Source: Pseudonocardia sp. TRM90224 (lineage in GTDB: Bacteria > Actinomycetota > Actinomycetes > Mycobacteriales > Pseudonocardiaceae). From it: a stretch of DNA of 64,000 nt. This document shows, piece after piece, positions 35,175 to 44,209 of the stretch (the first letter of the stretch is position 1; every line of letters begins with the position of its first letter). Below the pieces are notes generated by a model, which saw nothing but the letters and a program-made list of their open reading frames with translations, was not told where the DNA came from and did not search any database. The stretch lies in NCBI RefSeq assembly GCF_021245725.1, contig NZ_JAJGSX010000031.1, positions 1 to 64,000 on the forward strand. The letters are read 5' to 3'. A program made the translations under genes and the position numbers.

Positions 35175-35463
35175 CGGCGCACCTCCCGCCCGGACGTCGG
35201 GGTGGCCGGGAGCCGGACCGTCGACGCAGGACACGTTGGAAAATTGCGCATGCACACGATTCTGCGGGAGTGCGGTACGCCGATCGACCGGTCGTCGCCG
35301 CGGCGATGTTTCGTTCTCGGCCCTGTTTCGCGGCGAACCGCGGGTAACGCCCGATCGATTCACCACCGATCGTGCCCCTATCGGCCGATGACGGCGAGGG
35401 GGCGAAGCAGCCAAGATCGAAGGAAAGAGCGCTCCCCGAACGGTCGAGAACCGAGGAGAAAAA
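35175..35463. promoter_or_regulatory. Divergent promoter region of the P450 operon and regulator
   Basis: This 289-bp space must hold both the leftward P450 operon promoter and that of the rightward regulator. It is less GC-rich than its flanks. I could not define -35/-10 boxes or a convincing operator. Confidence 0.45.
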
Positions 35464-36828
35464 GTGGGCGAGACCCGCTCATACGCGCTCAACCACCAGC
35501 TCCGCCAGCTGCTCGACGAATCGGGCCTGACGGGTGAGGCACTCGCCGGCGAGGTCAACGCGGCCGGCGCCGGACGGGGCCTCGAACTGCGGTATTCGCG
35601 GTCCTCCGTCGCGCACTGGCTCTCCGGTGTGCATCCGCGCCAGCCGGTGCCCGCGCTCGTCGCGGAGGTGTTCAGCGCGGTGCTCGGCAGGTCGGTCACC
35701 GTCGCGCAGACCGGGCTCGCCGATGATGCCGCCCTTCCGTCCGGCGCTGCCACCACGGGCAGCGGGCTATCGACCGACAACCTGTCCACCGAGATGGCGG
35801 AGCTGGCCGGTCCGACCCGCGACCGGGGCCGGCGCCGCGAGGTCCGCGTATCACGTTTTGCACCACCGGAGTGGCCTGTCGCGGGCACGACCGTGCACCG
35901 AAGGCGCCGATCCGATCCCGACGCGCCGCGGATCGGCCAGTCGGAGGTCGCCTCGGCCCACCTGATGCGCGACCTGTTCTCGACGGCCGACGCCGAACGC
36001 GGCGGGCGCGCCACGCGTCCGGCGCTGGGCCTGTACGCCGGGACGACGCTGGCCACGTGGTTGCGGGCCGACGCGAGCCCCGCCGTGCGCCGCAAGCTGC
36101 TCGCGGTGGCCGCTGAGCTCTGCTACCTGTACGCCTTCATGTGCTTCGACGATGAGGATCAGGGTCCCGCGCAGCGCTACTTCCTGATCAGCGCGCAGCT
36201 CGCGGCGGAGGCCGGGGACCGCGCCGTCTACGCGATCGCACTGCGTGGCATGAGCGTGCAGTGCCATCACCTCGGGCACCGGAAGCAATCGCTCGCTCTC
36301 GCCGAGAGTGCCGTCGGCTCCATCGCGGGGACCGCGGTGCGACCGCGGACCCGGGCGTTCCTGCACGGCCAGGTCGCCGTCGCGCTGGCCGGCGTCGGCG
36401 ACGGCGACCGGGCCCCTGCCGAGCTGCGCACCGCCGAACGCCACCTGAGCCGGGCCGAAGAGCACGTCCCTGCGATCGGCGCCTACAACACCGCGTCGCT
36501 CGCCCACCAGCACGCCGAGGTGGCCGAGCTCTCCGGCGACAGCACCGAGGCGATCCGGCTGTTCAAGGCGTCGTCGGCGCAGCGACCCGCGATCGAGCGC
36601 CGCTCGCTCGCCGTCGTGCTCGGCCGGCTCGCGCAACTCCAGTTCGCCGCGGGGCACCTCGACGCCGCGTGCGACACCTGGCTGCAGCTGCTCGACGTCC
36701 GGCGAATGGTCGGGTCGGCTCGCGTCGACGCCGCCGTGACCGAGATGCGCAGGCTCGTCGAGCCGCACCGCGACACCACGTCGGTACGAGCGCTGCTGGA
36801 CCGGGCTGACGCACTCCAGCCCGGGTGA
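35464..36828 (+). CDS. HTH-TPR transcriptional regulator of the terpene cluster
   Basis: A 454-residue regulator. The N-terminal about 90 residues are a helix-turn-helix of the BldD/XRE-like kind (HQLRQLLDESGLTGEALAGE, YSRSSVAHWLSGVHPRQPVPALVAEVF), and the rest (about 150-450) is a helical TPR-like array (LYLYAFMCFDDEDQGPAQRYF, ALRGMSVQCHHLGHRKQSLALAESAV). A paralogue of the same architecture is at 42433-43779. Position between the divergent P450 operon and the prenyl synthase suggests a cluster-specific activator. GTG start with GAGGAG upstream. Confidence 0.85.
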   Translation: MGETRSYALNHQLRQLLDESGLTGEALAGEVNAAGAGRGLELRYSRSSVAHWLSGVHPRQPVPALVAEVFSAVLGRSVTVAQTGLADDAALPSGAATTGSGLSTDNLSTEMAELAGPTRDRGRRREVRVSRFAPPEWPVAGTTVHRRRRSDPDAPRIGQSEVASAHLMRDLFSTADAERGGRATRPALGLYAGTTLATWLRADASPAVRRKLLAVAAELCYLYAFMCFDDEDQGPAQRYFLISAQLAAEAGDRAVYAIALRGMSVQCHHLGHRKQSLALAESAVGSIAGTAVRPRTRAFLHGQVAVALAGVGDGDRAPAELRTAERHLSRAEEHVPAIGAYNTASLAHQHAEVAELSGDSTEAIRLFKASSAQRPAIERRSLAVVLGRLAQLQFAAGHLDAACDTWLQLLDVRRMVGSARVDAAVTEMRRLVEPHRDTTSVRALLDRADALQPG

Positions 36829-36831
36829 TGG

Positions 36832-37992
36832 TCACCAGTTCCGGCGGGTGATCAGGTCGGCCAGGTCGTGCAGCTCCCGCAGGTCGGCCGTGGCCGGCGC
36901 CGCGGCGGCCAAGCCGGCCCGCGCGCGTTCGATGTGGGCGTCCGCACCCGCGCGCGCCCATGCCCGCCCGCCGCCCCGTTCGACCAGCTCGGTGGCGCGC
37001 TCGACCTCGTCGGCCCGCAGGTCGCGGTCGGTGTCGAGCAGGTCGCGCAGCTCGGCGCTCGCGACGGTGCCGGAGTCGAGCGCGGCAACGACGGGCAGCG
37101 ACTTCTTGCGGACGATCAGGTCGGCGCCCGCCGGCTTGCCGGTGACCCGCGGGTCACCCGAGATCCCCAGCAGGTCGTCGATCAGCTGGAAGGCGAGGCC
37201 GAGCTCGCGGCCGAACCGGTCGAGCGCGGCCACGGCGAGCGGCGGGGCGCCCGCGTAACGGCCGCCGATCGCGGCTGCGCAGCCCAGCAGCGCACCGATC
37301 TTGCGCTCGGTCATCGTGAGGCATTCCGAGGGCGTGACGTCGAGCCGGCGCGCGAATGCGCAGTCGTCGACCTGGCCTGCGCACATTTCCACGACCGTGT
37401 TCGCCATCCGCAGCGCCGCGTCCGCCGAGGCCGGGTGGGCATCGACGAGCACCGTGCTCGTGGCGAGCGACTGCAGGGCGTCGCCGGCGAGGATGGCGTC
37501 GTCGATCCCGTAGACCGTCCACGCCGTAGGCCGGTGGCGGCGCACGGTGTCACGATCCATCACATCGTCGTGCAGCATCGTGAAGTTGTGGACCAGCTCG
37601 ATGGCCACCGCCGGCGCACGGGCGGCGGCGACGTCCCCACCGAGCGCCCGGCAGACCGCGAGCAGCAGCGCCGAGCGGAGCACCTTCCCGGCGCCCCCGC
37701 TGCAGCCCTCGCCGTGCTGATCCCACCACCCGAGGTGGTAGCCCGCGATGAGCCGCAGCCTCGGCGGCAGCCGGTCGATCGCGGCGCGCAGCGCGGTCAC
37801 GACGTCCGCGTCGGCGCAGCTGCCGTCCCGGCCGCGCGGTCGGGTCGGGATCCGGGTCGACGGTGCCGTCGGGATCACCCCATTCGTCGGGTCGGTGCGA
37901 TCGGTCCGCCGCGACCACGGACGATCCTCGACTTCCACCACAGCACCTGATCGGCGAAGCCATCCGACAATTGTTCGGGGCATGCGTTTCAT
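36832..37992 (-). CDS. Short-chain prenyl diphosphate synthase
   Basis: A trans-prenyltransferase of 386 residues elongating DMAPP with IPP. The first Asp-rich motif is HDDVMDRD (DD-xx-D without insertion), the second LIDDLLGISGD, with GAGKVLRSALLLAV and LAGDALQSLA in between. Phe five residues before the first motif is the kind of residue that limits chain length to C15-C20. It presumably makes the substrate of the terpene synthase. It converges on the regulator with only 3 bp between stops. The start is uncertain: ATG 37992 is used; the first 55 residues are poorly conserved in character and a GTG further in is possible. Confidence 0.88.
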   Translation of the reverse strand: MKRMPRTIVGWLRRSGAVVEVEDRPWSRRTDRTDPTNGVIPTAPSTRIPTRPRGRDGSCADADVVTALRAAIDRLPPRLRLIAGYHLGWWDQHGEGCSGGAGKVLRSALLLAVCRALGGDVAAARAPAVAIELVHNFTMLHDDVMDRDTVRRHRPTAWTVYGIDDAILAGDALQSLATSTVLVDAHPASADAALRMANTVVEMCAGQVDDCAFARRLDVTPSECLTMTERKIGALLGCAAAIGGRYAGAPPLAVAALDRFGRELGLAFQLIDDLLGISGDPRVTGKPAGADLIVRKKSLPVVAALDSGTVASAELRDLLDTDRDLRADEVERATELVERGGGRAWARAGADAHIERARAGLAAAAPATADLRELHDLADLITRRNW

Positions 37993-38171
37993 TTCCGGAC
38001 GCGTTTCACGGAATCGTGGCCGCATGGTGAAACGGTCGGATGGATGAAACCTCTGCCGGGCGCCGTCGTGCGGGATGGCGTGAGACCGTGGATTGAGCGT
38101 CCATATCGAGGTTCGCGCGACCGCGGGAGCAACCCGCCGCCCCTCGATTCCCGAACCTGGTGGAGCACATT

Positions 38172-39416
38172 GTGACTGATCTGGTGAGATTCACCCCGTC
38201 GTCGGTGTTCGACGACGTCGGACCCGACACCGCTGTCGCGGCGGTGGAGCTGCGCGACCGCGGCGACGAACCCGGCACGGCGTGCCGTGGCGCGCCCCTG
38301 CTGGCAGGCGAGCTGCGACGCGCGGGGCTGCCGACCGTCGAGGGCCGGGTGCGACTCGGAGAAGGGCCGTTCACCGCGCTGGTGGCCGGCGATCCGGGCT
38401 CGGCGTTCGGCATCGCCGTCCCCGCGGACGACGGTGCGGCGATGCAGCTCACCACCGACGTGATGTCGCGCTGGCTCGCGGTCCGCGCCCCCCGCACGAT
38501 CCTGCTGGCCAGCCCGCGCTCGTTCTGCGCCGGCGTCGACCGCGCGATCGAGGTCGTGCGGCACGCGGTGGACCAGCTGCCGGGACCGGTGTACGTGCGC
38601 AAGCAGATCGTGCACAACACCAGCGTCGTCGAGGAGCTCGAAGGCCTCGGGGTGACGTTCGTCGACGAGCTCGACGCCGTACCCGACGGCGCGACCGTCA
38701 TCTTCTCGGCACACGGCGTCTCACCTGCGGTGCGCACCGAGGCCCGACGACGCGACCTGGACGTGATCGATGCGACCTGCCCGCTCGTGTCGAAGGTCCA
38801 CGCCGAGGCGCGGCGCTTCGCCGCCCGGGGCGACACGGTCGTGCTGGTGGGCCACGACGGGCACGAGGAGGTCGAGGGCACGCTCGGCGAGGCCCCGGAG
38901 TCGACGGTGCTGGTCGAGACCGTCGACGACGTGGCACGGGTCGAGGTGGCCGATCCGAGCCGGGTGTCCTACCTGACCCAGACGACGCTCGCGATCGACG
39001 AGACCACCGCGGTGATCGCCGCGCTGCGCGACCGCTTCCCGCAGCTGCGGGAGCCACCGTCGGACGACATCTGCTACGCCACCACCAACCGGCAGGAGTC
39101 GCTCGCCGCGGTTGCGGCCGACGCCGACCTGGCGCTGGTCGTCGGCTCGCCCAACTCGTCGAACTCGGTGCGGCTCGTCGAGGTCTGCCGCCGCAACGGC
39201 CCCCCCGCGCACCTCATCGACTCCGCGTCGGACATCCGGTCCGAGTGGCTGCGCGGGGTGCGGACCGTCGGGCTGACCGCGGGCGCCTCGGCGCCGCCCG
39301 AGCTGGTGGACGGCGTGGTGAGCGCGTTGAGCGGCCTCGGCCCGATCACCGTCGAGGAGCGCACGACGGCCGAGGAACTCGTCCGATTCGACATGCCGAA
39401 GGGAATGAGGTCATGA
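38172..39416 (+). CDS. ispH: 4-hydroxy-3-methylbut-2-enyl diphosphate reductase with N-terminal extension
   Basis: Last enzyme of the MEP pathway, giving IPP and DMAPP. From about residue 108 the protein is a standard IspH: cluster Cys C119 (SPRSFCAG), C203 (DATCPLV) and C301 (DDICYATTNRQ), the His/Glu segment GHDGHEEVEGT and YLTQTTLA. Ahead of it is a roughly 105-residue extension that also occurs, diverged, in the IspH-like protein at 44210-45268. GTG at 38172 has GGTGGAG six bases upstream and is preferred to the GTG at 38160. First gene of ispH-dxs-ispG, whose joints are ATGA overlaps. Confidence 0.94.
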   Translation: MTDLVRFTPSSVFDDVGPDTAVAAVELRDRGDEPGTACRGAPLLAGELRRAGLPTVEGRVRLGEGPFTALVAGDPGSAFGIAVPADDGAAMQLTTDVMSRWLAVRAPRTILLASPRSFCAGVDRAIEVVRHAVDQLPGPVYVRKQIVHNTSVVEELEGLGVTFVDELDAVPDGATVIFSAHGVSPAVRTEARRRDLDVIDATCPLVSKVHAEARRFAARGDTVVLVGHDGHEEVEGTLGEAPESTVLVETVDDVARVEVADPSRVSYLTQTTLAIDETTAVIAALRDRFPQLREPPSDDICYATTNRQESLAAVAADADLALVVGSPNSSNSVRLVEVCRRNGPPAHLIDSASDIRSEWLRGVRTVGLTAGASAPPELVDGVVSALSGLGPITVEERTTAEELVRFDMPKGMRS

Positions 39417-41272
39417 CGTCCGCCGTTGCTCCCCCACTGCTGCGAACCGTCCGCGGGCCGGCGGACGTGCGCCGGCTGCCGGCAGCGATGCTGCCGGAGC
39501 TGGCCGCCAGGATCCGCGCGTTCCTCATCGAGAACGTGTCACGCACCGGCGGCCATCTCGGCCCCAATCTCGGGGTCGTCGAGCTGACCATCGCGCTGCA
39601 CCGTGTGTTCGCGTCGCCGCGGGACAAGATCGTCTTCGATACCGGCCACCAGTCCTACGTGCACAAGGTGCTGACCGGGCGGTGGAACCAGTTCCCGTCG
39701 CTGCGCCAGCCCGGTGGCCTGTCGGGCTACCCCGCTCAGGCCGAGTCGGTGCACGACGTCATGGAGAACTCGCACGCCTCGACCGCGCTGTCCTACGCCG
39801 ACGGGCTGGCCAAGGCGCTGGACCTGTGCGGGGCGACCGACCGGCGGGTGGTCGCCGTCGTCGGCGACGGCGCGCTGACCGGCGGGCTGAGCTGGGAAGG
39901 GCTCAACAACATCAGCGGCGCCGACCGCCCGGTGGTGATCGTCCTGAACGACAACGGGCGGTCCTACGCGCCGACCGTCGGCGGGCTCGGCCGTCACCTC
40001 GCCGACCTGCGGGCCAGGACGGGTACGCCCACCCTCTTCGAGAACCTGGGCCTCGCCTACATCGGCCCGGTGCCCGGCCACGACGTCGAGGCGCTAGAAC
40101 GGGCCCTGCGCAAGGCCGCGGACCTCCACCGACCTGTCGTCGTGCACGCGGTGACGGTGAAGGGCAAGGGGTTCGCGCCCGCGGAGCAGGACGTGGGTGA
40201 CTGCCTCCACGCCGTCGGCGTCATCGACCCCGCGACCGGGGAGTCGACGGCGCCCTCCGCGGTGTCGTGGACGTCGGTGTTCGGGCGGGAGATCGTCGCG
40301 CTGGGCGAGGAGCGCCCCGACATCGTGTGCCTGACGGCGGCCATGCTGCTGCCGGTGGGGCTGGGCCCGTTCGCCGAACGGTTCCCCGACCGGGTCTTCG
40401 ACGTCGGCATCGCCGAGCAGCACGCGGTCACCAGCGCGGCAGGGCTCGCGATGGGCGGGATGCACCCCGTCGTCCCGATCTACTCGACGTTCCTCAACCG
40501 GGCCTTCGACCAGCTGGTCACCGACGTCGCCATGCACCGCCTCCCGGTCACGTTCGTGCTGGACCGGGCCGGCATCACCGGCCCCGACGGGGCGAGCCAC
40601 CACGGCATGTGGGACGCGTCGGTGCTGCCGGTCGTGCCCGGGCTGCGCCTCGCGGCGCCACGGGACCCGACCCGGCTGGCGGAGCTCCTGCGGGAAGCGG
40701 TGACCGTCACGGACGCGCCGACCGTCCTGCGCTACCCGAAGGCCACGGCGGGATCCGACGTCACCGCGCAGCGCCGGGTGTCCGGCATGGACGTCCTGTA
40801 CAGCCCGGCTGATCAGACCGATCAGATCCATCAGACCGGTCAGACCGATCAGAGCGATACCGATGGCAGGCCGACGGTGCTGCTGGTGGCGGTCGGTCCG
40901 CTCGCCGGCGAGTGCGTCACGGCCGCGGAGGAGCTCGAACGGCACGACGTGGCCGTCACCGTCGTCGACCCGCGCTGGATCGCACCCATCGACCACGCGC
41001 TCGTGGAGCTCGCGGCGGCGCACGACCTCGCGCTCGCCGTCGAGGACACCGTGGCGACGGGCTCGACCGGTGCCCGGCTCGCGCACGCGCTGGCCACGGT
41101 CGGCGCCGGCACGAGGGCGCTGCCGCTGGCCCTGCCCCGCCGGTTCCTCACCCACGGCTCGCGCGGCGGCATGCTCGCCGCGCACGGGCTCGACTCCGTC
41201 GGGATCGCGGCGGCCGTCCTGAAGCAGCTCGAACACCCGGTCCGGTCCGAACCGGCGAAGGAGACGTCATGA
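39413..41272 (+). CDS. dxs: 1-deoxy-D-xylulose-5-phosphate synthase
   Basis: Thiamine-dependent entry enzyme of the MEP pathway, condensing pyruvate and glyceraldehyde phosphate. The 619-residue protein has GHQSYVHKVLTGR, the thiamine-binding VVGDGALTGGLSWEGLNN, the transketolase Pyr domain with DVGIAEQHAV and the C-terminal domain (LPRRFLTHGSRGGMLAAHGLD). A low-complexity insert rich in Thr, Asp and Gln (about residues 465-485) comes from a DNA repeat. A cluster-embedded dxs often raises flux to a terpene product; a housekeeping copy would be expected elsewhere. Overlaps ispH and ispG by ATGA. Confidence 0.95.
   Translation: MTSAVAPPLLRTVRGPADVRRLPAAMLPELAARIRAFLIENVSRTGGHLGPNLGVVELTIALHRVFASPRDKIVFDTGHQSYVHKVLTGRWNQFPSLRQPGGLSGYPAQAESVHDVMENSHASTALSYADGLAKALDLCGATDRRVVAVVGDGALTGGLSWEGLNNISGADRPVVIVLNDNGRSYAPTVGGLGRHLADLRARTGTPTLFENLGLAYIGPVPGHDVEALERALRKAADLHRPVVVHAVTVKGKGFAPAEQDVGDCLHAVGVIDPATGESTAPSAVSWTSVFGREIVALGEERPDIVCLTAAMLLPVGLGPFAERFPDRVFDVGIAEQHAVTSAAGLAMGGMHPVVPIYSTFLNRAFDQLVTDVAMHRLPVTFVLDRAGITGPDGASHHGMWDASVLPVVPGLRLAAPRDPTRLAELLREAVTVTDAPTVLRYPKATAGSDVTAQRRVSGMDVLYSPADQTDQIHQTGQTDQSDTDGRPTVLLVAVGPLAGECVTAAEELERHDVAVTVVDPRWIAPIDHALVELAAAHDLALAVEDTVATGSTGARLAHALATVGAGTRALPLALPRRFLTHGSRGGMLAAHGLDSVGIAAAVLKQLEHPVRSEPAKETS
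40808..40862. repeat. Imperfect short tandem repeat inside dxs
   Basis: Repeated units of the form GATCAGACC or CATCAGACCGGT alternate across this stretch, encoding the acidic, Gln/Thr-rich insert between the Pyr and C-terminal domains of Dxs. The reading frame is kept. Confidence 0.7.
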
Positions 41273-42426
41273 CCACCGTCGAGCTCGGCATGCCCGAACC
41301 CGCGTCGCAGGTCGCGCCACGGCGCGGCAGCCGCCGCATCCAGCTCGGATCGGTGCCCGTCGGCGGCGACGCCCCCGTCTCCGTGCAGTCGATGACCACC
41401 ACGCTGACAGCCGACATCGACGCCACCCTGCAGCAGATCGCCGAGCTGACCGCGGCCGGCTGCCAGATCGTGCGGGTCGCGGTGCCGTCGCAGGACGACG
41501 CCGCGGCGCTGCCGGCCATCGCGGCGAAGTCGCCGATCCCGGTGGTCGCCGACATCCACTTCCAGCCGAAGTACGTCTTCGCGGCGATCGACGCGGGGTG
41601 CGCCGGCGTGCGCGTGAACCCCGGCAACATCAAGCGGTTCGACGACCGGGTCGGGGAGATCGCACAAGCCGCCGCCGCGGCGTCGATCCCGATCCGGATC
41701 GGGGTCAACGCCGGATCGCTCGACGCGCGGTTGCTGAAGAAGCACGGCAAGGCGACGCCGGCGGCGCTGGTGGAGTCGGCGCTGTGGGAAGCGTCGCTCT
41801 TCGAGGAACACGGCTTCACCGATCTGAAGATCTCGGTGAAGCACCACGACCCCATGGTGATGGTCGACGCCTACCGGCAGCTCGCCGCGGCGTGCGACTA
41901 CCCGCTGCACCTCGGCGTCACCGAGGCCGGTCCGGCGTTCCAGGGGACGATCAAGTCGTCGGTCGCGTTCGGGGTGCTGCTCGCCGACGGGATCGGCGAC
42001 ACGATCAGGGTGTCGCTGTCGGCCCCTCCGGTCGAGGAGGTGAAGGTCGGCAGCCAGATCCTCGAGTCGCTCGGGTTGCGACCGCGCCGGCTCGAGATCG
42101 TGTCCTGCCCGTCGTGCGGGCGGGCCCAGGTCGACGTGTACCGGCTCACCGATCAGGTGACCGCGGCGCTGGACGGGTTCCCGGTGCCGCTTCGGGTGGC
42201 TGTCATGGGATGTGTGGTGAACGGCCCCGGCGAGGCCCGTGAGGCGGATCTGGGCGTTGCGTCCGGCAACGGGAAGGGCACGATCTTCGTCAAGGGCGAA
42301 GTGGTGCGCACCGTGCCCGAGTCGCAGATCGTCGAAGCGCTGATCGACGAGGCCAACACGATCGCCGCGGCCATGCAATCGGCCGGGGAATCGGACGAGG
42401 ACGGGGACGGGGACACCGGCGGCTGA
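41269..42426 (+). CDS. ispG: 4-hydroxy-3-methylbut-2-en-1-yl diphosphate synthase
   Basis: Penultimate MEP enzyme, a 4Fe-4S protein that reductively opens methylerythritol cyclodiphosphate. The 385-residue product has the TIM-barrel part (PVSVQSMTTTLTADIDATLQ, VADIHFQPKYVFAAI, VRVNPGNIKRFDDRV) and the Cys ligands in SCPSCGRAQ and GCVVNGPGEAREAD. The C-terminus ends in a short acidic tail. It supplies the substrate of IspH encoded two genes upstream, and ends 6 bp before the convergent second regulator. The other MEP genes (dxr, ispD, ispE, ispF) and idi are not here. Confidence 0.95.
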   Translation: MTTVELGMPEPASQVAPRRGSRRIQLGSVPVGGDAPVSVQSMTTTLTADIDATLQQIAELTAAGCQIVRVAVPSQDDAAALPAIAAKSPIPVVADIHFQPKYVFAAIDAGCAGVRVNPGNIKRFDDRVGEIAQAAAAASIPIRIGVNAGSLDARLLKKHGKATPAALVESALWEASLFEEHGFTDLKISVKHHDPMVMVDAYRQLAAACDYPLHLGVTEAGPAFQGTIKSSVAFGVLLADGIGDTIRVSLSAPPVEEVKVGSQILESLGLRPRRLEIVSCPSCGRAQVDVYRLTDQVTAALDGFPVPLRVAVMGCVVNGPGEAREADLGVASGNGKGTIFVKGEVVRTVPESQIVEALIDEANTIAAAMQSAGESDEDGDGDTGG

Positions 42427-42432
42427 GACCCG

Positions 42433-43779
42433 TCAGGCGCTGCGGCGGATCGAGACGCTCGCCGCGGTGTGGCGCAGTCGCTTGACCGGGGGGTGGTGCT
42501 GGTGCGGGAGCACCAGCGCGTGCATGGTCGCGAGCGCGGAGTCGGCCCGCTTCGAACTGATGTGCTGGTAGTCGTCGAGGAACAGCATCCACGTATCGCA
42601 CGCGGCGTCGAGGTTGCCGCCGGCCAGCTGCAGCTCGGCGAGCCTGGCCCGCAGGATGGCGCGGGAGCGGCGCTCGGTGGTCGGCCGGTGCCGCAACGAG
42701 ACCTGCAGCGCGCTGACCGCCGCCTGCCGATCGCCGAGGAACGCCGCGACCGCGGCGTGCTGGTGTGCGAGCGAACCAGCGTGGTAAGCGCCGATCGGCG
42801 CGTTCTCGGCGCCGGTCTGATCCAGCTGACGTTCGGCCATGGCGAGGTCGCCCAGCGCGCGGCGCCCGTCGCCGACGGCCGCATGAGCTACGGCCAGCTG
42901 CCCGTAGAGGAACGCCTGTACCCGCGGCTCGTCCGGCGGCGAGGCCACCGACCGGACGGAGCGCTCGGCCAGGTCGACGGCTTCGGTGAGGTGGCCGAGG
43001 TAGCGGGCCTGGACGCTGAGCGCCCGCAGCGCGATGGCGTACCCCTTCCGGTCGCCGCTCGCGGTCGACAGGTTCGCACTGGTCAGGTAGAAGCGCTGGG
43101 CAAGCCCGTGCAGTCCCTCGTCGAAGCACATGAAGGCGTACAGGTAGGTGAGCTTCGCCGCGGCGGCGAGCATCCGGCGGCGCACCGTGCCGGGGGCATC
43201 GCCGGGCCGCCAGCGGGATATCGACGTGCCGAGGTACGCACCGAGAGCGGCCCGCGCGTGCCGTCCGCCGCGCATCGCGTCCGCCGCGGAGAACACCTCG
43301 CACAGCATGAGGGCGGCGTCGAGCTCGGACGCCGATCCAGGCGACGCCGCCCCGGTCTGCAGCGGGTCGCGCGGCGACTGCATCCAGTCCGGCACGCACA
43401 GCGCGTCGAGATGGTAGATGCTGCCGGCGAGCAGATCCGGCTCGGCGCCGGCCGGCGCCAGCACGTCCAGCCTGGCCAGCCCGCCGTCGGCTGGTTGGCC
43501 GTGCTCATCGGGCTGCGCCCCGCCGAGGCCGGTCTCCTCGACCGTCACGGGCCTGGAGAGTTGCCGCGTGAAGGTCTCCGCGACGAGTGCCGGCACGGGC
43601 GCACGGGGATGCATACCGGACAACCAGTGGGTAATGGACGAACGCGAGTACGAGAGCGACAACCCCGCCTCTCGGCCGGCGTTGTTGATCTCACGGGCCA
43701 ATGCGCCATTCGTGAGCCTGCTTTCCGCGAGCAGCGAACGGAGCTTGTGGTTCGGTACATGCGGACGAGCTGCGCCCAT
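42433..43779 (-). CDS. Second HTH-TPR transcriptional regulator
   Basis: A 448-residue paralogue of the regulator at 35464-36828: same N-terminal helix-turn-helix (HKLRSLLAESRLTNGALARE, YSRSSITHWLSGMHPRAPVPALVAETF) and TPR-type C-terminal array (LTYLYAFMCFDEGLHGLAQRF, ALRALSVQARYLGHLTEAVDLAE). Its last residues are basic. It converges on ispG and is divergent from the IspH-like gene at 44210, which it may control. ATG start at 43779 corresponds to the paralogue's start by alignment. Confidence 0.85.
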   Translation of the reverse strand: MGAARPHVPNHKLRSLLAESRLTNGALAREINNAGREAGLSLSYSRSSITHWLSGMHPRAPVPALVAETFTRQLSRPVTVEETGLGGAQPDEHGQPADGGLARLDVLAPAGAEPDLLAGSIYHLDALCVPDWMQSPRDPLQTGAASPGSASELDAALMLCEVFSAADAMRGGRHARAALGAYLGTSISRWRPGDAPGTVRRRMLAAAAKLTYLYAFMCFDEGLHGLAQRFYLTSANLSTASGDRKGYAIALRALSVQARYLGHLTEAVDLAERSVRSVASPPDEPRVQAFLYGQLAVAHAAVGDGRRALGDLAMAERQLDQTGAENAPIGAYHAGSLAHQHAAVAAFLGDRQAAVSALQVSLRHRPTTERRSRAILRARLAELQLAGGNLDAACDTWMLFLDDYQHISSKRADSALATMHALVLPHQHHPPVKRLRHTAASVSIRRSA

Positions 43780-44209
43780 GACTCCCTCTCGGACGACCAG
43801 TCAGCGGATGCGGTATTCATCGTCCCGACTCGACAACTGCGACGGAAGCGGCCGATCGAGTCGCTGAATTAGGTCGCGTACAGCACTGAGTAGTCGTCCG
43901 AGTGCGTCGGTACACCACTCGCCGCGGCTGATCAAGTGGCCCGTGCCGCGAGACCGTTTCGTCCGTCACCGTGTTGCACACACCCATCCCCCGATCACAC
44001 TGAGCGACTGTCCGCAATGCACTCCGGCCGCCGGCGACGCCTTTTGTCGTCCGTTCGAGCAATGCCGGGACCAACCCCGTCCGAGGGCGTCACGGAACGA
44101 AGTAGATCTGCCCACTTGCAATCATGAGTGGTAGCGTCTCGACGAAAGCGTCCCGAGATTCTCCCTGCTCGGATGCGCGCAGGGCACCCACCGTGGATCT
44201 GGGGGTTCG
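43780..44209. other. Divergent intergenic region without a gene
   Basis: About 430 bp between the second regulator and the IspH-like gene. It should contain promoters in both directions. No coding frame, long inverted repeat or RNA motif could be supported. Confidence 0.4.

Noticed and set aside
38282..39412. Upstream open extension of dxs through ispH
   Set aside because: IspH motifs are in the other frame; dxs starts at the ATGA overlap at 39413 with the usual N-terminus.
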